Part shown: piece after piece, positions 17,514-29,858 of the stretch | Position numbering within the stretch: the stretch's first letter is position 1 | Layout of the letters: each line of letters opens with the position of its first letter | Source: Bacillus niameyensis | GTDB taxonomy: Bacteria > Bacillota > Bacilli > Bacillales > Bacillaceae_C | Direction of reading: 5' to 3' | DNA length: 64,000 nucleotides | Assembly: GCF_001375535.1 (NCBI RefSeq) | Contig: NZ_LN831197.1 | Location: 2,410,805-2,474,804 of the forward strand | Position numbers and translations under genes: made by a program | Notes under the pieces: model-generated | Seen by the model: the letters and a program-made list of their open reading frames with translations, nothing else | Told to the model about the DNA's origin: nothing | The model's database searches: none

Positions 17514-18925
17514 GCTGTCGCCTCCTCTTTCGTGAAGTTACGAACATCAACAAATCGACCTTCAATCGCTGCAGCTGCTGCCATTGCTGGGCTAACCAAG
17601 TGTGTTCGAGAACCGTTTCCTTGACGGCCTTCAAAGTTACGGTTTGATGTGGAAGCACAACGTTTTCCAGCAGGAACTTGGTCCGCGTTCATCGCTAGGC
17701 ACATACTGCAACCTGATTCGCGCCATTCAAAGCCGGCATCTAAGAAAATTTTATCCAAACCTTCTTGTTCTGCTTGAAGCTTTACAGTTCGGGATCCAGG
17801 TACAACAATCGCATTGACGCTTTCTTTTACCTTTTTCCCCACGATGACTTTAGAAGCGGCTCGTAAATCTTCAATCCGTGAGTTTGTGCAAGAACCGATA
17901 AAGACATACTGGATTTCAATATCGGTAATTTTAGTTCCGCCCTCTAATCCCATATAGGCAAGTGCCTGTTCGATTTCAGCTTTTGCTGAATCATTTTTGG
18001 CATCTTCTGGCTTCGGAACGCGACTGGAAACACCAACGCCCATGGAAGGATTCGTTCCCCAAGTTACAAAAGGTTCGATTTCGGAAGCGTCAATTTCAAT
18101 GTATGCATCATACACAGCATCATCATCTGTTGCCAACATCCGCCATTCTTCCTTCAATTTTTCAAAGGCTTCACCAGAAGGAACGTGTTCACGGCCTTCT
18201 AGGTAATCAAATGTTATTTCATCAGGGCTGATCAAGCCAGCTTTCGCACCTGCTTCAATCGACATATTGCAGACAGTCATCCGCTGTTCCATCGTAAGAC
18301 CACGAATCGCTTCACCTGTATATTCAAAAATATGACCTGTTCCGATATTGACACCATATTTTGCAATAATCGCCAAAATTAAGTCCTTAGAAGTAACACC
18401 TGTACCAAGCTTGCCGTGAACTTTAACTTCCATTGTTTTTGGTTTTTGCTGCCACAAAGTTTGCGTAGAAAGAACATGCTCGACTTCACTCGTTCCGATT
18501 CCAAAGGCTAGTGCCCCAAATGCTCCGTGAGTGGAAGTATGACTGTCTCCACAAACAATCGTTTTACCAGGTTGAGTTAAACCAAGCTGTGGTCCGATGA
18601 CATGAACGATCCCTTGATCAGGATGGCCCATTCCAGCAAGAGGTACTCCAAAATCTTCACAGTTACGCTCAAGTGTGGTCATTTGCTTTTTTGAAATTGG
18701 ATCAGAAACAGCCTCATTTAAGCGAGTTGGCACATTATGATCCATTGTCGCAAAAGTCAAATCCGGCCTTCTTACTTTACGCCCATTTAGTCGTAGACCT
18801 TCAAAGGCTTGCGGAGATGTAACTTCATGCACGAGATGAAGGTCAATATACAGTAAATCAGGCTTCCCCTCTTCTCGATGCACAACATGTTTTTCCCAAA
18901 TTTTTTCAATTATGGTCTTGCCCAA
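17510..18925 (-). CDS. leuC: 3-isopropylmalate dehydratase large subunit
   Basis: A 471-residue aconitase-superfamily subunit carrying the 4Fe-4S cluster. Ligand cysteines are visible in [13 protein letters not shown] (about 350) and the pair GCSMCLAMN (about 410). Substrate-region motifs [19 protein letters not shown] and [10 protein letters not shown] are intact. Start is TTG, six bases after GAGGTGA; the sequence then reads [14 protein letters not shown] as in other LeuC. It follows leuB after 11 bases. Confidence 0.97.
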   Translation of the reverse strand: MGKTIIEKIWEKHVVHREEGKPDLLYIDLHLVHEVTSPQAFEGLRLNGRKVRRPDLTFATMDHNVPTRLNEAVSDPISKKQMTTLERNCEDFGVPLAGMGHPDQGIVHVIGPQLGLTQPGKTIVCGDSHTSTHGAFGALAFGIGTSEVEHVLSTQTLWQQKPKTMEVKVHGKLGTGVTSKDLILAIIAKYGVNIGTGHIFEYTGEAIRGLTMEQRMTVCNMSIEAGAKAGLISPDEITFDYLEGREHVPSGEAFEKLKEEWRMLATDDDAVYDAYIEIDASEIEPFVTWGTNPSMGVGVSSRVPKPEDAKNDSAKAEIEQALAYMGLEGGTKITDIEIQYVFIGSCTNSRIEDLRAASKVIVGKKVKESVNAIVVPGSRTVKLQAEQEGLDKIFLDAGFEWRESGCSMCLAMNADQVPAGKRCASTSNRNFEGRQGNGSRTHLVSPAMAAAAAIEGRFVDVRNFTKEEATA

Positions 18926-18936
18926 TTCTCTTCACC

Positions 18937-20001
18937 TCACCCTTCTAATTCGCTAATGATTTTTTCTGTCATTTCCGTTGTTGATAAAACTTCCCTGCCA
19001 ATATTTTTGAACTCACTTGTACAATAGCCTAACTCTAACACTTTTTGAACAGCTGTTTCTACTGCATTAGCTTCATCTAATAATCCAAATGAGCTCCGCA
19101 ACATCATGGCGGCTGATAAAATAGCTCCTACTGGGTTCGCAATATTTTGGCCAGTAATGTCAGGTGCAGATCCATGAACAGGTTCATAAAGTCCAAATCC
19201 ATCTACTCGTAGACTTGCAGATGGCAACATTCCAAGAGATCCAGTAATGACAGAAGCTTCATCACTTAGAATATCGCCAAACATGTTCTCGGTAACAATG
19301 ACATCAAATGTCGATGGATATGTTATAAGTTTCATTGCTGCAGCATCCACAATCGTATGTTCATACTCAACTTCAGGATATCTCTTTGCTACTTCTTCTA
19401 CGACTTTTCTCCATAGCTTACTAGATTCGAGTACATTCGCTTTGTCTACAGAATTGAGTTTATTCCTACGCTGTTTAGCTAGTTCAAATGCGTGGACAAC
19501 AACACGCTCAATTTCTTCGCGACTATATAACAATGTATCAACTGCTTTTTCATCATCATGATGACTAGGTTCTCCAAAATACAGTCCGCCTGTGAGTTCC
19601 CTTACGATTACCATATCCACATCTTTTGCAACATCTTCCTTAAGAGGGGAAACGGCAAGGAGACTTTGGTAAGCTTTAACAGGTCTTAGATTGACACTTA
19701 ATTCAAAGTGTTTACGAATTTGGAGTAATCCTTTTTCTGGACGTAAATGAGATGGATTATTATCCCACTTCGGGCCACCAACAGCACCTAATAAAATGGC
19801 ATCACTTTGTTCGCAAATTTCAATTGTTTCTTTCGGTAACGGTTCCCCCGCTTGATCAATCGCGTCGCCGCCAATCAGGCCGTATTCCCATTCAAATTCA
19901 TGTTGAAAGCGACGTCCGATCGTTTCTAATACTGCGATTGCCGCATCAGTTACCTCTTTTCCAATTCCATCGCCTCTTAATACCGCTACTCGCTTCTTCA
20001 C
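18937..20001 (-). CDS. leuB: 3-isopropylmalate dehydrogenase
   Basis: A 354-residue NAD-dependent oxidative decarboxylase of the leucine pathway. Motifs present are RELTGGLYFGEP, the metal/substrate region VTENMFGDILSDEAS, and the NAD region EPVHGSAPDITGQ. The start is taken as GTG before KKRVAVLRGDGIGKEV, because the 15 upstream in-frame codons are encoded by a dispersed repeat, not by conserved LeuB sequence. The N-terminal motif is unusual: LRGDGIGKEV where most LeuB have LPGDGIGPEV. Confidence 0.95.
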   Translation of the reverse strand: MKKRVAVLRGDGIGKEVTDAAIAVLETIGRRFQHEFEWEYGLIGGDAIDQAGEPLPKETIEICEQSDAILLGAVGGPKWDNNPSHLRPEKGLLQIRKHFELSVNLRPVKAYQSLLAVSPLKEDVAKDVDMVIVRELTGGLYFGEPSHHDDEKAVDTLLYSREEIERVVVHAFELAKQRRNKLNSVDKANVLESSKLWRKVVEEVAKRYPEVEYEHTIVDAAAMKLITYPSTFDVIVTENMFGDILSDEASVITGSLGMLPSASLRVDGFGLYEPVHGSAPDITGQNIANPVGAILSAAMMLRSSFGLLDEANAVETAVQKVLELGYCTSEFKNIGREVLSTTEMTEKIISELEG

Positions 20002-20013
20002 TCTCCAAAACCC

Positions 20014-20048
20014 CTTTTTCGACAAATTTCGGGGCGTGCCAGGCACCC
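20014..20048 (-). repeat. Half copy of a dispersed hairpin repeat, inside the leu operon
   Basis: Read on the minus strand it contains GTGCCTGGCACGCCCC followed by GAAATTTGTCGAA, almost identical over 28 bases to one arm and loop of the element at 59458-59510. The second arm is missing, so the element does not form the terminator-like stem seen there. It fills the whole leuA-leuB gap. Confidence 0.7.
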
Positions 20049-20050
20049 CC

Positions 20051-22622
<2,572 letters not shown>

Positions 22623-22634
22623 TCATCTCCTAGT

Positions 22635-23162
22635 TTATAATTGTAGAATTGATAATTGTGGTGAATCTGGTTTCTGATATTCGCGAACAAATGCTGTAAC
22701 CCCTGTTCTGGATATATCCTTAATGCCATATGGCTTCAGCAATTCAACGAAAGCGTCCACCTTGCTTGGTTCTCCTGTGACTTGAACGGTAATATTGTTT
22801 TTCCCCATATCGATTACAGTAGCTCGAAAAGGCTCAATAATACTGTAAACTTCACTGCGAACCGGTGGTGGACATTGGACTTTTATAAGTGCCAATTCAC
22901 GGGTTACAATTGATTTATCGGTAATATCAGAAACTTTTAAAACATCAATTTGCTTTTGCAGCTGTTTTAAAAGTTGTTCCATTTTTGCCTGATCCTCTAC
23001 TAAAACAATAAATGTCATTTTAGAGATGGCAGGGTTATCGGATGGACCCACTGTAATGCTTTCTATATTGAATTGCCTTTTGGCAAATAAGCCCGTAATT
23101 CGGTTCAAAACACCACTGTTATTATTAACGGTTACGGTTAAAACCCGTTTCATCTGTTTCAC
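22635..23162 (-). CDS. ilvH: Acetolactate synthase small (regulatory) subunit
   Basis: A 175-residue regulatory subunit. The N-terminal ACT domain reads [20 protein letters not shown] (about 11-30), the valine-binding region, with a second ACT-like domain after about residue 80. It raises activity of IlvB and confers valine inhibition. ATG overlaps the ilvB stop by four bases. Often named ilvN. Confidence 0.96.
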   Translation of the reverse strand: MKQMKRVLTVTVNNNSGVLNRITGLFAKRQFNIESITVGPSDNPAISKMTFIVLVEDQAKMEQLLKQLQKQIDVLKVSDITDKSIVTRELALIKVQCPPPVRSEVYSIIEPFRATVIDMGKNNITVQVTGEPSKVDAFVELLKPYGIKDISRTGVTAFVREYQKPDSPQLSILQL

Positions 23163-24898
23163 TCTCCCACCCCAATCATTTCATGCAGCCCTTTGCCTGG
23201 AGCAACCATTGGAAAGACACTTTCTTCTTGAACAACCCGGAAATCAATTAACACGGGTTCTGGTAGTTTAAATGCTTCTTCCATAACCACTTTCGCTTCT
23301 GCTTCATTTGAAGCTTTAAAGCCTTTGATTCCATAGGCTTCTGCTAATTTAACAAAATCTGGTTGTTCTGGTATTAGGGAATGAGAATAGCGTTTATCAT
23401 AAAATTTCTCTTGCCATTGCCGAACCATTCCCAAACAGGAGTTGTTAATAATGACAACTTTTACTGGCAAATTTAGTTCTTTAATGACAGACAACTCTTG
23501 TAAAGTCATTTGGAATCCACCATCACCTGTCACAGCAACTACTGTTTTTTCCGGAGCTGCCAATTGTGCCCCTATAGCAGATGGGAAACCAAATCCCATA
23601 GTTCCAAGTCCTCCAGAGGTAACCCAATTGTTTGGACCATTAAATCCGTAATATTGGGCAGCCCACATTTGATGCTGACCTACATCCGTTGTAACGATCG
23701 CTTCTCCACCAGTTAATTCGTGAATCATTTTAATAACATGTGGCGAGGACAATGAATTCCCTTCAGACTGTGGCTCTTTATACGGATATTTTTCTTTATT
23801 ATCCTGTATATGGCTTACCCATTCTGAAATATCAGGAATTTTTAGATCGAATTTTAAAAGTTCTTCTAATACGATCTTGGCATCTCCGACAATCGGTACA
23901 ACCGTATGAACGTTTTTCCCAATTTCAGCAGGATCGATATCAATATGAGCAACAGTTGCGTTTGGAGCAAAATGTTTTAGATTACCCGTAAGACGGTCAT
24001 CAAAACGAGCACCAATGTTAATAAGCAAGTCACACTCCGTTATCGCCATATTCGATGTATAAGTACCGTGCATTCCTGCCATACCTAAAAACTGCTTATG
24101 ATCACCAGGAATAGTCCCTAATCCGAGCAATGTATTCGTTATTGGATAGCCCGTTTTTTCAACAAATTCTTTTAAATAGTCGGACGCTTTAGCAAATAAT
24201 ACACCAGCTCCAGCAAGAATTAATGGTTTCTTCGCATTGGCCATCAAGCTAACTAGCTTTTGCAACTGCAAGTAGTTTGGCTTTGTCGTTGGTTGGTAGC
24301 CTGGAAGATTAATCGAAGCTTCAGGGAATACCTCTGTTACCTCTTGTTGGGCAATATCTTTTGGAATATCGATTAAGACCGGTCCCGGGCGTCCAGTTGA
24401 AGCAATAAAAAATGCTTCTTTAATGATTCTTCCAAGGTCTTCTACTTTTTTCACTTGATAATTATGTTTTGTAATTGGCATTGTGATTCCTATAATGTCA
24501 GATTCTTGGAATGCATCTGTTCCTAATGCCGAGCTAGCAACCTGACCAGTAAATACTACGAGGGGCAATGAATCCATCATCGCATCAGCAATACCTGTCA
24601 CTAAGTTAGTTGCTCCTGGCCCAGAGGTTGCAATAACGACTCCAGGTTTTCCCGTAACTCTTGCATAGCCTTCCGCAGCATGTATAGCACCTTGTTCATG
24701 TCTCGTCAATACATGCTTAATTGGATTTTTGTACAATGCATCATAAATTGGCAGGGCCGCTCCTCCTGGATAACCGAACATAATATCAACGTTCTCTTTT
24801 TGGAGTGCCTCGATGAAAATGTCTGCCCCAGTTTTCACTTTTACCATCGTCGCATCAGTCTTTTGATCACTCGCTCCCATTGGGATACCCATACTCAC
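23159..24898 (-). CDS. ilvB: Acetolactate synthase large (catalytic) subunit
   Basis: A ThDP- and FAD-dependent enzyme joining two pyruvates, or pyruvate and 2-oxobutyrate. The catalytic Glu is in [17 protein letters not shown], the FAD region includes [10 protein letters not shown], and the ThDP motif runs [15 protein letters not shown] to [12 protein letters not shown]. Start is ambiguous. An ATG at 24925 has no ribosome site. AGGAAGG lies eight bases before the GTG at 24898 (used here), and GAGGTG lies three bases before an ATG at 24892. First gene after the T-box. Confidence 0.95.
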   Translation of the reverse strand: MSMGIPMGASDQKTDATMVKVKTGADIFIEALQKENVDIMFGYPGGAALPIYDALYKNPIKHVLTRHEQGAIHAAEGYARVTGKPGVVIATSGPGATNLVTGIADAMMDSLPLVVFTGQVASSALGTDAFQESDIIGITMPITKHNYQVKKVEDLGRIIKEAFFIASTGRPGPVLIDIPKDIAQQEVTEVFPEASINLPGYQPTTKPNYLQLQKLVSLMANAKKPLILAGAGVLFAKASDYLKEFVEKTGYPITNTLLGLGTIPGDHKQFLGMAGMHGTYTSNMAITECDLLINIGARFDDRLTGNLKHFAPNATVAHIDIDPAEIGKNVHTVVPIVGDAKIVLEELLKFDLKIPDISEWVSHIQDNKEKYPYKEPQSEGNSLSSPHVIKMIHELTGGEAIVTTDVGQHQMWAAQYYGFNGPNNWVTSGGLGTMGFGFPSAIGAQLAAPEKTVVAVTGDGGFQMTLQELSVIKELNLPVKVVIINNSCLGMVRQWQEKFYDKRYSHSLIPEQPDFVKLAEAYGIKGFKASNEAEAKVVMEEAFKLPEPVLIDFRVVQEESVFPMVAPGKGLHEMIGVGE

Positions 24899-24985
24899 CT
24901 CTAGCGCCTTCCTTTCAATTATCATTTTTTAAAAACATATCGAAATCCAATCGATTAATGCATTAAATCTATAAAATACTAATTT

Positions 24986-25006
24986 TCATTGTCTAGCTGC
25001 AGCGCC
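24986..25006 (+). repeat. Fragment of a dispersed Bacillus-type repeat
   Basis: TGTCTAGCTGCAGCGCCTA resembles the end of the larger element at 59512-59738 (TGTCTAGCTCTAGCGC on its minus strand). It lies between the T-box terminator and ilvB. Confidence 0.4.
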
Positions 25007-25016
25007 TATCTTATAA

Positions 25017-25300
25017 AAAACAAAAAAGTCCTTTCAGCCCACACAAAAGGAGAACCTTTTATGCAGGGATGAAAAAACTTTCATGGTACCACCCTACTTC
25101 TCAGTTGAGTCAACTGACTTAGGAGCGCTCAAGGCACTCACTGATAACGAGGAAGCTTAAGCATCCCCGTGAACCCATAGTCGCATCTGCTTTCAGGGTT
25201 CCCGCTCCGAGGCGATGTCACAAATGGCTGTAATGTCGGTTTCCAGCAGTTCCGACTCTCTGGTAATACAGTAGTTCCATTCATTTTTACCTCTTCATTG
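25017..25300 (-). promoter_or_regulatory. T-box riboswitch of ilvBHC-leuABCD (probable Ile specifier)
   Basis: On the minus strand the T-box sequence AGGGTGGTACCATG lies at 25082-25095. It is followed by a hairpin (TCCTTT...AAAGGA) and TTTTTT ending near 25020. Stem I is recognisable: AGAGAG, then apical stem GTCGG/CCGAC with loop AACTGCTGGAAA, then pairings CTGTA/TACAG, AATGG/CCATT and GAGG/CCTC. The internal loop below CCATT contains GTGACATCG. The codon there reads AUC (complement at 25214-25216), so isoleucine is the likely effector, whereas the B. subtilis ilv-leu leader uses a Leu codon. Uncharged tRNA would stabilise the antiterminator and allow read-through into the operon. Confidence 0.9.
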
Positions 25301-25321
25301 CATTTTCATATGAAGATTTCA

Positions 25322-25327
25322 ATTATA
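25322..25327 (-). promoter_or_regulatory. -10 element before the ilvB T-box leader
   Basis: TATAAT on the minus strand about 22 bases before the T-box stem I. The -35 at 17-base spacing is weak (GATTCA). It would make ilvBHC-leuABCD independent of ilvED. Confidence 0.45.
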
Positions 25328-25363
25328 AATAAGTTTTACTCACTTGAATCATTTTTATTACTA

Positions 25364-27028
25364 TTATATTTTCATGACTCCACCTGTGCTGGCCGAAGTA
25401 ACCAATTTTGAATATCTGGCTAAGTAGCCTGTTTTGATCTTCGGTTCAAAAGGCTTTAGCTGCAATTGACGTTCTGTCAATACTTTCTCATCGACGTTTA
25501 GTTGAATTGTACGATTCGTTAAGTCGATGACAATTTCGTCTCCATTTTCAACGAGAGCAATTGGACCGCCTTCTGCTGCTTCTGGTGATATATGACCGAT
25601 GGAAATTCCTCTCGACGCACCAGAAAATCTTCCATCAGTGATGAGAGCAACATCTTTATCAAGACCTCTACCTGCTATCGCTGATGTAGGTGCCAACATT
25701 TCTGGCATTCCTGGACCACCTTTTGGACCTTCATAACGGATTACAACAACATCCCCAGCTTTTACAGTCCCATTATTAATTCCTTCTTGCGCATCTTCTT
25801 GGGATTCATATACAACTGCTTTACCCGTAAAAGTTTTGATAGATGGGTCAACAGCTCCCACTTTTATAACTCCGCCATTAGGTGCCAGATTACCGTATAA
25901 AATTGAAAGACCACCTACTGGACTATATGGATTATCCTTTGTTCTAATGACTGATGTATTTTTAATTTCATTATCTTTTACATTTTCATAGACAGTTTTA
26001 CCAGTAACCGTAATTCTATCCCTTTCAATTGCCCCAATTTCACATAGTTCCCGAATAATAGCACTTATTCCACCCGCATCATGAACATCTTGCATAGTAT
26101 AATGGGATGCTGGAGCAATCTTTGCTAAGTAAGGCACTCGCTCAGCTACTTGATTAATTCTTGAAAGGTCATACTCAAGTCCTGCTTCGTGAGCGACAGC
26201 TAATGTATGAAGAACTGTATTGGTAGATCCCCCCATCGCCATATCTAGCGCGAAACAATCGTCTATCGTCCTGTTTGTTACTAGATCACGAGGCTTTACA
26301 TCTTCCTTAACCATTCTAATCAAATTTTTGGCAGCTTCTTTTATTAATCTGTGACGCTCATTTGAAGTAGCGACGATTGTTCCATTTCCAGGAATTGTAA
26401 CACCGAGCATTTCCATAAGCGAGTTCATGGAATTAGCAGTGAACATTCCTGAACAGGAGCCACATGTCGGACATGCATTTTGCTCGATGTCAAGCAGCTT
26501 TTCTGCGGACATTTTCCCTGCATGATAAGCTCCGACCCCTTCAAAAACAGATGTTAATGTAAGAGGCTCTCCTTCAGAAGACATTCCGCCTTCCATTGGA
26601 CCACCTGAAACGAAAACTGAAGGTACATTCGTTCTAAAAGCCGCCATCAACATACCTGGTGTGATTTTATCACAGTTAGGAATGTAGAATACTCCATCAA
26701 ACCAATGGGCATTAATGACTGTTTCAGCAGCATCGGCAATAATTTCGCGACTTGGGAGCGAGTAACGCATTCCAATATGTCCCATTGCAATCCCATCATC
26801 GACCCCGATCGTATTAAATTCGAACGGAACACCGCCAGCTTCCCAAATAGCTTCCTTCACTACTTCCGCGAAAGTATTTAAATGTTTATGTCCTGGGATT
26901 ATATCAATATATGAATTACATACACCGATAAAAGGTTTCTCTAAATCTTTTGTTTTAATGCCTGTTGCATATAATAGACTTCGATGCGGGGCACGATCAA
27001 TCCCCTTTTTAATCATATCACTTCTCAT
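25364..27028 (-). CDS. ilvD: Dihydroxy-acid dehydratase
   Basis: A 554-residue Fe-S dehydratase, the third step of valine/isoleucine synthesis. Iron-sulfur Cys residues lie in NCDKITPGM (about 122), and the [14 protein letters not shown] segment (about 190-203). Mg-binding and C-terminal motifs include [20 protein letters not shown]. It follows ilvE by 45 bases; AGGAGATG lies upstream of the ATG. It lies before the T-box, so its transcription starts at the ilvE promoter. Confidence 0.97.
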   Translation of the reverse strand: MRSDMIKKGIDRAPHRSLLYATGIKTKDLEKPFIGVCNSYIDIIPGHKHLNTFAEVVKEAIWEAGGVPFEFNTIGVDDGIAMGHIGMRYSLPSREIIADAAETVINAHWFDGVFYIPNCDKITPGMLMAAFRTNVPSVFVSGGPMEGGMSSEGEPLTLTSVFEGVGAYHAGKMSAEKLLDIEQNACPTCGSCSGMFTANSMNSLMEMLGVTIPGNGTIVATSNERHRLIKEAAKNLIRMVKEDVKPRDLVTNRTIDDCFALDMAMGGSTNTVLHTLAVAHEAGLEYDLSRINQVAERVPYLAKIAPASHYTMQDVHDAGGISAIIRELCEIGAIERDRITVTGKTVYENVKDNEIKNTSVIRTKDNPYSPVGGLSILYGNLAPNGGVIKVGAVDPSIKTFTGKAVVYESQEDAQEGINNGTVKAGDVVVIRYEGPKGGPGMPEMLAPTSAIAGRGLDKDVALITDGRFSGASRGISIGHISPEAAEGGPIALVENGDEIVIDLTNRTIQLNVDEKVLTERQLQLKPFEPKIKTGYLARYSKLVTSASTGGVMKI

Positions 27029-27073
27029 TTATTACATCTCCTGTATGATCCATTTCTACTGTAGCTATATATT

Positions 27074-27973
27074 TCAGCCTACATTCAATGTTTCATCATA
27101 GATTTTTACGCCATCCGTTACAGTTAATTCGCGGAAACCTTCTGACAATTCATTCGTCACTTCTCCTGGCTTTCCGTCTCCTATGACGCGGCCATCTACT
27201 TTACTTACTGGAATGACTTCTGCAGCTGTTCCTGTTAAAAACACCTCGTCCGCTGTGTAAACTTCATGTCGTGTAAAGACACCTTCTGTGACTTCATACC
27301 CTTTCGATCGGGCTAGGTCCATGATTGCATCCCTAGTAATTCCTACGAGCGCTCCTACATAGCCTGGCGGTGTTTTCAGCTTTTTATCTTTTACTATGAA
27401 AATATTATCAGCTGATCCCTCAGCAACATACCCTTGATCATTTAACATTAACGCTTCAGATACCCCAGCAAGAGTTGCTTCTATTTTTACTAATACATTA
27501 TTTAAATAGTTTAATGATTTTACCATTGGGCTTAAAGCATCAGAACGGTTCCGGCGTGTAGGCACCGTAATGATTTCAAGTCCTGTTTCATACAATTCCT
27601 TTGGATAAATGCGTAATGGCTCTGCTATGACAATCACTGTTGCTTTCTCGCAAGTATAAGGACTTAAACCCAAATCTCCTACACCACGAGAGACAACGAG
27701 GCGAATATAGCCATCTTTCAGCTTGTTTTGGCGGAGAGTTTCAACAATGACGTTTGTCATCTCCTCTTTCGTATACGGAATGGTTAACATAATGGATTTC
27801 GCCGAATCATATAAACGAGTTAAATGTTCATCCAAACGGAAAATATTTCCCGAGTATGCTCGAATTCCTTCGAAGATTCCATCTCCGTAGAGGAATCCAT
27901 GATCATACACAGACACAACGGCATTTTCTTTCTTAACGAATTCTCCGTTGAGGAAAATCAATTGTTCACTCAT
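27074..27973 (-). CDS. ilvE: Branched-chain amino-acid aminotransferase
   Basis: A 299-residue class IV PLP aminotransferase catalysing the last step of Val, Leu and Ile synthesis. The pyridoxal Lys is in MVKSLNYLNNVLVKIEA (about 157), with EGSADNIFIV and TRDAIMDLA also conserved. First gene of the ilvE-ilvD unit, with a strong SigA promoter and a CodY-like box upstream. Paralogues of D-amino-acid transferase type are excluded by the IRAYSGNIFRLDEHL region. Confidence 0.95.
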   Translation of the reverse strand: MSEQLIFLNGEFVKKENAVVSVYDHGFLYGDGIFEGIRAYSGNIFRLDEHLTRLYDSAKSIMLTIPYTKEEMTNVIVETLRQNKLKDGYIRLVVSRGVGDLGLSPYTCEKATVIVIAEPLRIYPKELYETGLEIITVPTRRNRSDALSPMVKSLNYLNNVLVKIEATLAGVSEALMLNDQGYVAEGSADNIFIVKDKKLKTPPGYVGALVGITRDAIMDLARSKGYEVTEGVFTRHEVYTADEVFLTGTAAEVIPVSKVDGRVIGDGKPGEVTNELSEGFRELTVTDGVKIYDETLNVG

Positions 27974-28036
27974 CGCTTTCGCCCCTCTCGTTGGTTATTT
28001 CGTTTTCAGTCATTTTTGATTTATTAAATTGTTCCT

Positions 28037-28065
28037 ATAATACCGCGGTATTAGCGAAAGGTCAA
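28037..28065 (-). promoter_or_regulatory. SigA promoter of ilvE-ilvD
   Basis: On the minus strand TTGACC (28060-28065), a 17-base spacer and TATTAT (28037-28042). It is about 65 bases upstream of the ilvE start. Confidence 0.8.
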
Positions 28066-28067
28066 GG

Positions 28068-28082
28068 GATTTTCAGAATGTT
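28068..28082 (-). promoter_or_regulatory. CodY-like box next to the ilvE promoter
   Basis: GATTTTCAGAATGTT (plus strand) matches 12 of 15 positions of the CodY consensus AATTTTCWGAAAATT and lies directly upstream of the -35 element. CodY represses ilv genes in B. subtilis when branched-chain amino acids and GTP are plentiful. Confidence 0.55.
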
Positions 28083-28201
28083 TTACCATTTGGGAAACGG
28101 GTTTTCCCACTGTATACGCTTCCATTATAGTGATATCAAGGTTGTGTCGAAAATAAAAAAATGTCGAATTTTTTAACGTGTTTTATATTTTTCTACCTAT
28201 G

Positions 28202-28239
28202 AAAAAAGCTGCAAGTCATTGGGAAAATAACATGCAGCT
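28202..28239 (-). terminator. Intrinsic terminator after the coiled-coil gene
   Basis: On the minus strand AGCTGCA and TGCAGCT pair, followed by TTTTTTC. Loop of 18 bases. Confidence 0.7.
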
Positions 28240-28308
28240 GAAAGTTAGAAATCTATTCATTTTTCGGGGTTTTAGTTTGAGGAATGAATGTGGATTATTC
28301 AAGATGAG

Positions 28309-28680
28309 TTAAGCAATCCCTATTGTTTTTTGGATTCTGCGGATGTCTTTCTTATTTCCCCAAGTTTCTTCTTTTAATAATTCTAGGCTTAGTTCAGCAT
28401 CTGTAGTTCGCTTTTTTGTTTCTTCAATATCTTTCGCATTTTGAAGCCTTAGCTCACTGATCTCCGCTTTCAACCCTTCTTGACCATACCGCAATGCATC
28501 CAATATTTGCTTCGATTCTGCAAATTTCTGATCATGCTCCTTAAGTTTTTGAGTATGTTCGTTCAATATTTGAGAATGTTCGTTCAATATTCGGGTATGT
28601 TCATTCAATTTTGCGCTGTGCTCCGTTAGGATCCCTTTTATATCGTATAGCATGTCCAAAATCTGATCTTCTTTTTCCAC
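28309..28680 (-). CDS. Coiled-coil protein with LNEH heptad repeats
   Basis: A 123-residue, strongly charged protein without membrane segments. Residues about 17-50 are near-perfect heptads of the form L-x-E-H-(S/T)-x-x (LNEHTRI, LNEHSQI, LNEHTQK, LKEHDQK), followed by more coiled coil to the end. Short Bacillus proteins of this type are annotated only as hypothetical. Start is GTG, five bases after GGTGGTGA; a start four codons upstream would overlap the ribosome site. It has its own terminator. Function unknown. Confidence 0.75.
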   Translation of the reverse strand: MEKEDQILDMLYDIKGILTEHSAKLNEHTRILNEHSQILNEHTQKLKEHDQKFAESKQILDALRYGQEGLKAEISELRLQNAKDIEETKKRTTDAELSLELLKEETWGNKKDIRRIQKTIGIA

Positions 28681-28739
28681 TAAAATCACCACCTTTCGAT
28701 ATTAAAATTATTGTACTCTATTGCCTGGATAAAGGCTAT

Positions 28740-28778
28740 ACAAAAATGGCTGTCAACATTAGACAGCCATTTTTTTCC
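28740..28778. terminator. Terminator after potD
   Basis: AAAAATGGCTGTC and GACAGCCATTTTT form a perfect stem with a seven-base loop. It lies directly after the potD stop and just upstream of the coiled-coil gene. Confidence 0.88.
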
Positions 28779-28784
28779 GCCTTC

Positions 28785-29858
28785 TTATTTCGTTCTCATC
28801 TTAAATTCCAAATACAAATCATTATAATAAGCAAGCATTCGTTTACCAAGGTTGTCGTAAACTTCCAGTCTCTCCGTTAATTCTGGTTCAGGATAAAAGC
28901 GTTCGTCATTAACAACTTCTTCATCTAAGTAATCCAATGCTTCTTTATTTGGTGTTGAATAACCAACATAATCAGCGTTTTGCGCTGCATTTTCGGGATC
29001 GAGCATAAAGTTAATAAACTGATGGGCCCCTTCGACGTTCCGCGCTGATTTCGGGATGACCATGTTATCAAACCATAGATTCGATCCCTCTTCAGGCACT
29101 ACATAATCAATGTCTTCATTTTCCCACATCATATCAGCAGCTTCACCAGACCATGTAACACCTATTGCAGCTTCTTCATTTGCCATTAACAATTTTATTT
29201 CATCACCAATAATCGCCTTTACATTTGGCATCAGCTCATCCAGCTTTTTCTTCGCTTCTTTGAGATGATCTTTATTCGTGTCATTTAAGGAGTAATGGAG
29301 AGAGTTCAATCCCATCCCAATAACTTCTCTCGCTCCATCAACAAGAAATATTTGGTTTTTCAATTCCGGATCCCATAAATCATTCCACTGCTCAAAAGTC
29401 CTCCCATCGAGCATCTTCGGATTGTACACAATACCAAAGGTACCCCAAAAATAGGGAATCGAATATTCATTATCTGGGTCAAAAGATAGATCCATAAATC
29501 GTGGATCGATATATTTTAAATTTGGAATTTTAGAATGATCAAGTGGTAAAAGTAAGTCTTCCTCTTTCATTTTACTAATCGCATATTCTGATGGAACCGT
29601 AATATCATACGCCGTACCACCTTGTGCTATTTTCGTCATCATCGCCTCATTCGAATCGAACGTTTGATAAATGACTTTCATGCCCGTTTCCTCTTCGAAC
29701 TTCTTAATTAAATCAGGATCGATATAATCGCCCCAATTGTAAACATTCAACGTATTTCCACTTGAATAACCCGAGGAAGCATTTAAGTGTGAAACAAGAT
29801 ACATTAAGGCAAAAGATATAATAAAGATGAGTGAAAAAATTTGAACTAATTTCCTCAT
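28785..29858 (-). CDS. potD: Spermidine/putrescine-binding protein
   Basis: A 357-residue solute-binding protein of the polyamine ABC importer. It has an N-terminal hydrophobic segment (about 7-26) followed by LNVYNWGDYIDPDLIKKFEE, the PotD/PotF opening. TFGIVYNPK and GVTWSGEAADMMWE are further family motifs. No lipobox Cys follows the hydrophobic segment, so it may be anchored by an uncleaved signal rather than by lipid. ATG overlaps the potC stop (ATGA). Confidence 0.93.
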   Translation of the reverse strand: MRKLVQIFSLIFIISFALMYLVSHLNASSGYSSGNTLNVYNWGDYIDPDLIKKFEEETGMKVIYQTFDSNEAMMTKIAQGGTAYDITVPSEYAISKMKEEDLLLPLDHSKIPNLKYIDPRFMDLSFDPDNEYSIPYFWGTFGIVYNPKMLDGRTFEQWNDLWDPELKNQIFLVDGAREVIGMGLNSLHYSLNDTNKDHLKEAKKKLDELMPNVKAIIGDEIKLLMANEEAAIGVTWSGEAADMMWENEDIDYVVPEEGSNLWFDNMVIPKSARNVEGAHQFINFMLDPENAAQNADYVGYSTPNKEALDYLDEEVVNDERFYPEPELTERLEVYDNLGKRMLAYYNDLYLEFKMRTK

